Source: Paraglomus occultum
Taxonomy: Eukaryota > Glomeromycota > Glomeromycetes > Paraglomerales > Paraglomeraceae
Direction: 5' to 3'
Length of the DNA: 15,168 bases
Assembly: GCA_910592205.1 (NCBI GenBank)
Contig: CAJVPJ010000880.1
Span: 1 to 15,168 of the forward strand
Below, one piece after another: positions 14,165 to 15,168 of the stretch. Under the pieces are notes generated by a model, which saw only the letters and a program-made list of their open reading frames with translations, did no database searches and was not told the origin of the DNA. The position numbers and the translations under genes are program-made. How positions within the stretch are numbered: the first letter of the stretch is position 1; the number at the start of each line of letters is the position of its first letter.

Positions 14165-15168
14165 ATCCGTATCTAAAAACCAGCAAAGCCCGGAGAAAAA
14201 TCCCACGGGCGCCATTTACATCTCTATCTATCCGAAGTTGACATTCACTACATTCAAATATTTTTTTTCCCCCAAATTCTGATTTATCCACCCACAACGA
14301 CTACATGTCTTGCTTGTATATGCCTCTCCAACTATCTTAACTTCCTTTCCAAACTCTTCAGCCTTTGAAATCAGCCTTGCGCGAAATCTCCCATGAGCCC
14401 ATGTCATCATTTTTTGCACCGTTCTGTTATTAATTTTACGATGTCGTCTCCTAGCCATTCGGCTATTATTAAAAGGAGGAGTTATGATGACATCAAAGCT
14501 ACAAACAAGCCAGAGTGCGGTTTGATGATGACATTCATCAATGAGGTTTTTAATACGTTGTCTCATGCACGGCGCATAGAATTTCCGTGAGGGTGCTTGA
14601 GCTGTGCGGGAGATAAGGTTGTCAAGGCAAAGAGAGAGACGAACAATCCTTTGAGCATCACCATTGCCAATACAACCAGAACTATATGTAGGCGAATACC
14701 TGAAAATTAATAACTTAGTTTAAGATGTTATAATAATAAAATATTATATCTAACCCCAACTCACCATGTTAAGAATGTGCGAACACCCGGATCTAGTGAA
14801 CAAACGTTAACACCCCCCACTTGGTTCTCGTGAGGGGTTACACGTTTCTTCTCATAAACCCAAATAAATGTTCACTGTTGTCTGGATCGATTCCATACTA
14901 ATTTAGAATCATTATTTGCTTTTCCTTCCAAGTTGGGCCAATTAATTATTTTTTTTGCGATGTTCATGGTGGAGAGGTGGATGTGTATTTGGATTTTTAT
15001 GTCGAGGATGTAATGGGTCATCAGATATCATAGCACGAGTGTGGAGAATTCTAGGATAGAACTTGAGATGATCAAAACAGTTTTGTTGACAGATCGTGAT
15101 GGTTTGATGTAGTTCTTTGCGATTACGAAATGAGAGACGATGACATGGCAGGCCTCCTGCAGCTCGTG
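14130..15168 (-). pseudogene. Decayed Fanzor (eukaryotic TnpB-like nuclease), 5' end beyond window
   Basis: Fanzors are transposon-borne, RNA-guided DNA nucleases homologous to TnpB, with a split RuvC domain and a zinc ribbon. Read 5' to 3' on the minus strand: an N-terminal part from the window edge (frame of 15166) down to the A8 run at 14956-14949; a +1 shift there; then a part containing an in-frame TGA at 14874-14872 where the family usually has Trp; then RuvC-I LDPGVRTF (Asp codon at 14793). A likely intron follows at 14764-14700 (GTGAGT...TTTTCAG), which restores a Trp codon. The next exon carries GEAYTSKTCSRCG (RuvC-II Glu at 14326 and the first CxxC). A one-base loss at the A8 run 14268-14261 shifts the frame, after which ECSEC and DRDVNGAR (RuvC-III Asp near 14222) are readable, ending at TAG 14130-14132. 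All three catalytic residues survive, but three lesions make an active product unlikely unless they are assembly errors. Confidence 0.9.
14188..14210 (-). other. Stable hairpin in the Fanzor 3' region, candidate guide-RNA stem
   Basis: GCCCG at 14188-14192 pairs with CGGGC at 14206-14210. The stem continues as GAGA against TCCC with one wobble in the transcript, one bulged base and an AAAA (UUUU in the minus-strand transcript) loop. It lies just after the RuvC-III codons, where the omega-RNA of TnpB/Fanzor loci overlaps the end of the reading frame. The assignment is inference: the same bases also encode conserved residues, so the pairing may be incidental. Confidence 0.25.

Noticed and set aside
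14872-14874. TGA read as Trp (genetic-code variant) to rescue the Fanzor frame
   Set aside because: The PPS1 gene ends naturally at a TGA right after its conserved C-terminus, and the Fanzor gene also has two frameshifts, so ordinary decay is the simpler reading.

Overview
The window is eukaryotic, most likely from an early-diverging fungus. The DNA is AT-rich. Its genes are broken by short introns (mostly about 60-250 bases) with GTAAGT/GTGAGT-type donors and TAG/CAG acceptors, and two products are recognisably fungal (a Spc7/Spc105-type KNL1 and a Pps1-type phosphatase). A TnpB-like Fanzor relic and diverged hairpin repeats fit a transposon-rich genome such as Glomeromycotina (Rhizophagus-like). 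The genus is inference; the fungal assignment is firm.

Layout. 1-1235 is AT-rich non-coding DNA holding one copy of a hairpin repeat (961-1058). 1236-4816 (+) is an 11-exon gene for the kinetochore scaffold KNL1/Spc105/Spc7, about 797 residues, with an array of MELT-like repeats in which the usual phospho-threonine position is valine. 4817-5801 is a convergent intergenic gap. 5802-7275 (-) is a 5-exon choline-phosphate cytidylyltransferase gene, about 365 residues. 7276-10167 is a long gap with only one weak small-ORF candidate. 10168-12599 (-) is a 4-exon Pps1-type dual-specificity phosphatase gene, about 626 residues. 12600-14129 is non-coding and holds a second, diverged copy of the hairpin repeat (13781-13892). 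14130 to the right edge (-) is a decayed, 5'-truncated Fanzor gene, the eukaryotic relative of the RNA-guided nuclease TnpB. It carries two opposite-sign single-base frameshifts, both at runs of eight A, and one in-frame TGA, but its RuvC and zinc-ribbon residues can still be read.

Functional links. The three intact genes are chromosomal housekeeping genes: spindle-checkpoint scaffold, phosphatidylcholine synthesis and a cell-cycle-linked phosphatase. They do not form a pathway or operon. KNL1 and Pps1 both belong to cell-cycle control, but their proximity looks incidental. The accessory material is the Fanzor relic and the hairpin repeats. Exon borders were assigned by hand from splice-site consensus, reading phase and family conservation, and every junction in the three gene models keeps the reading frame.
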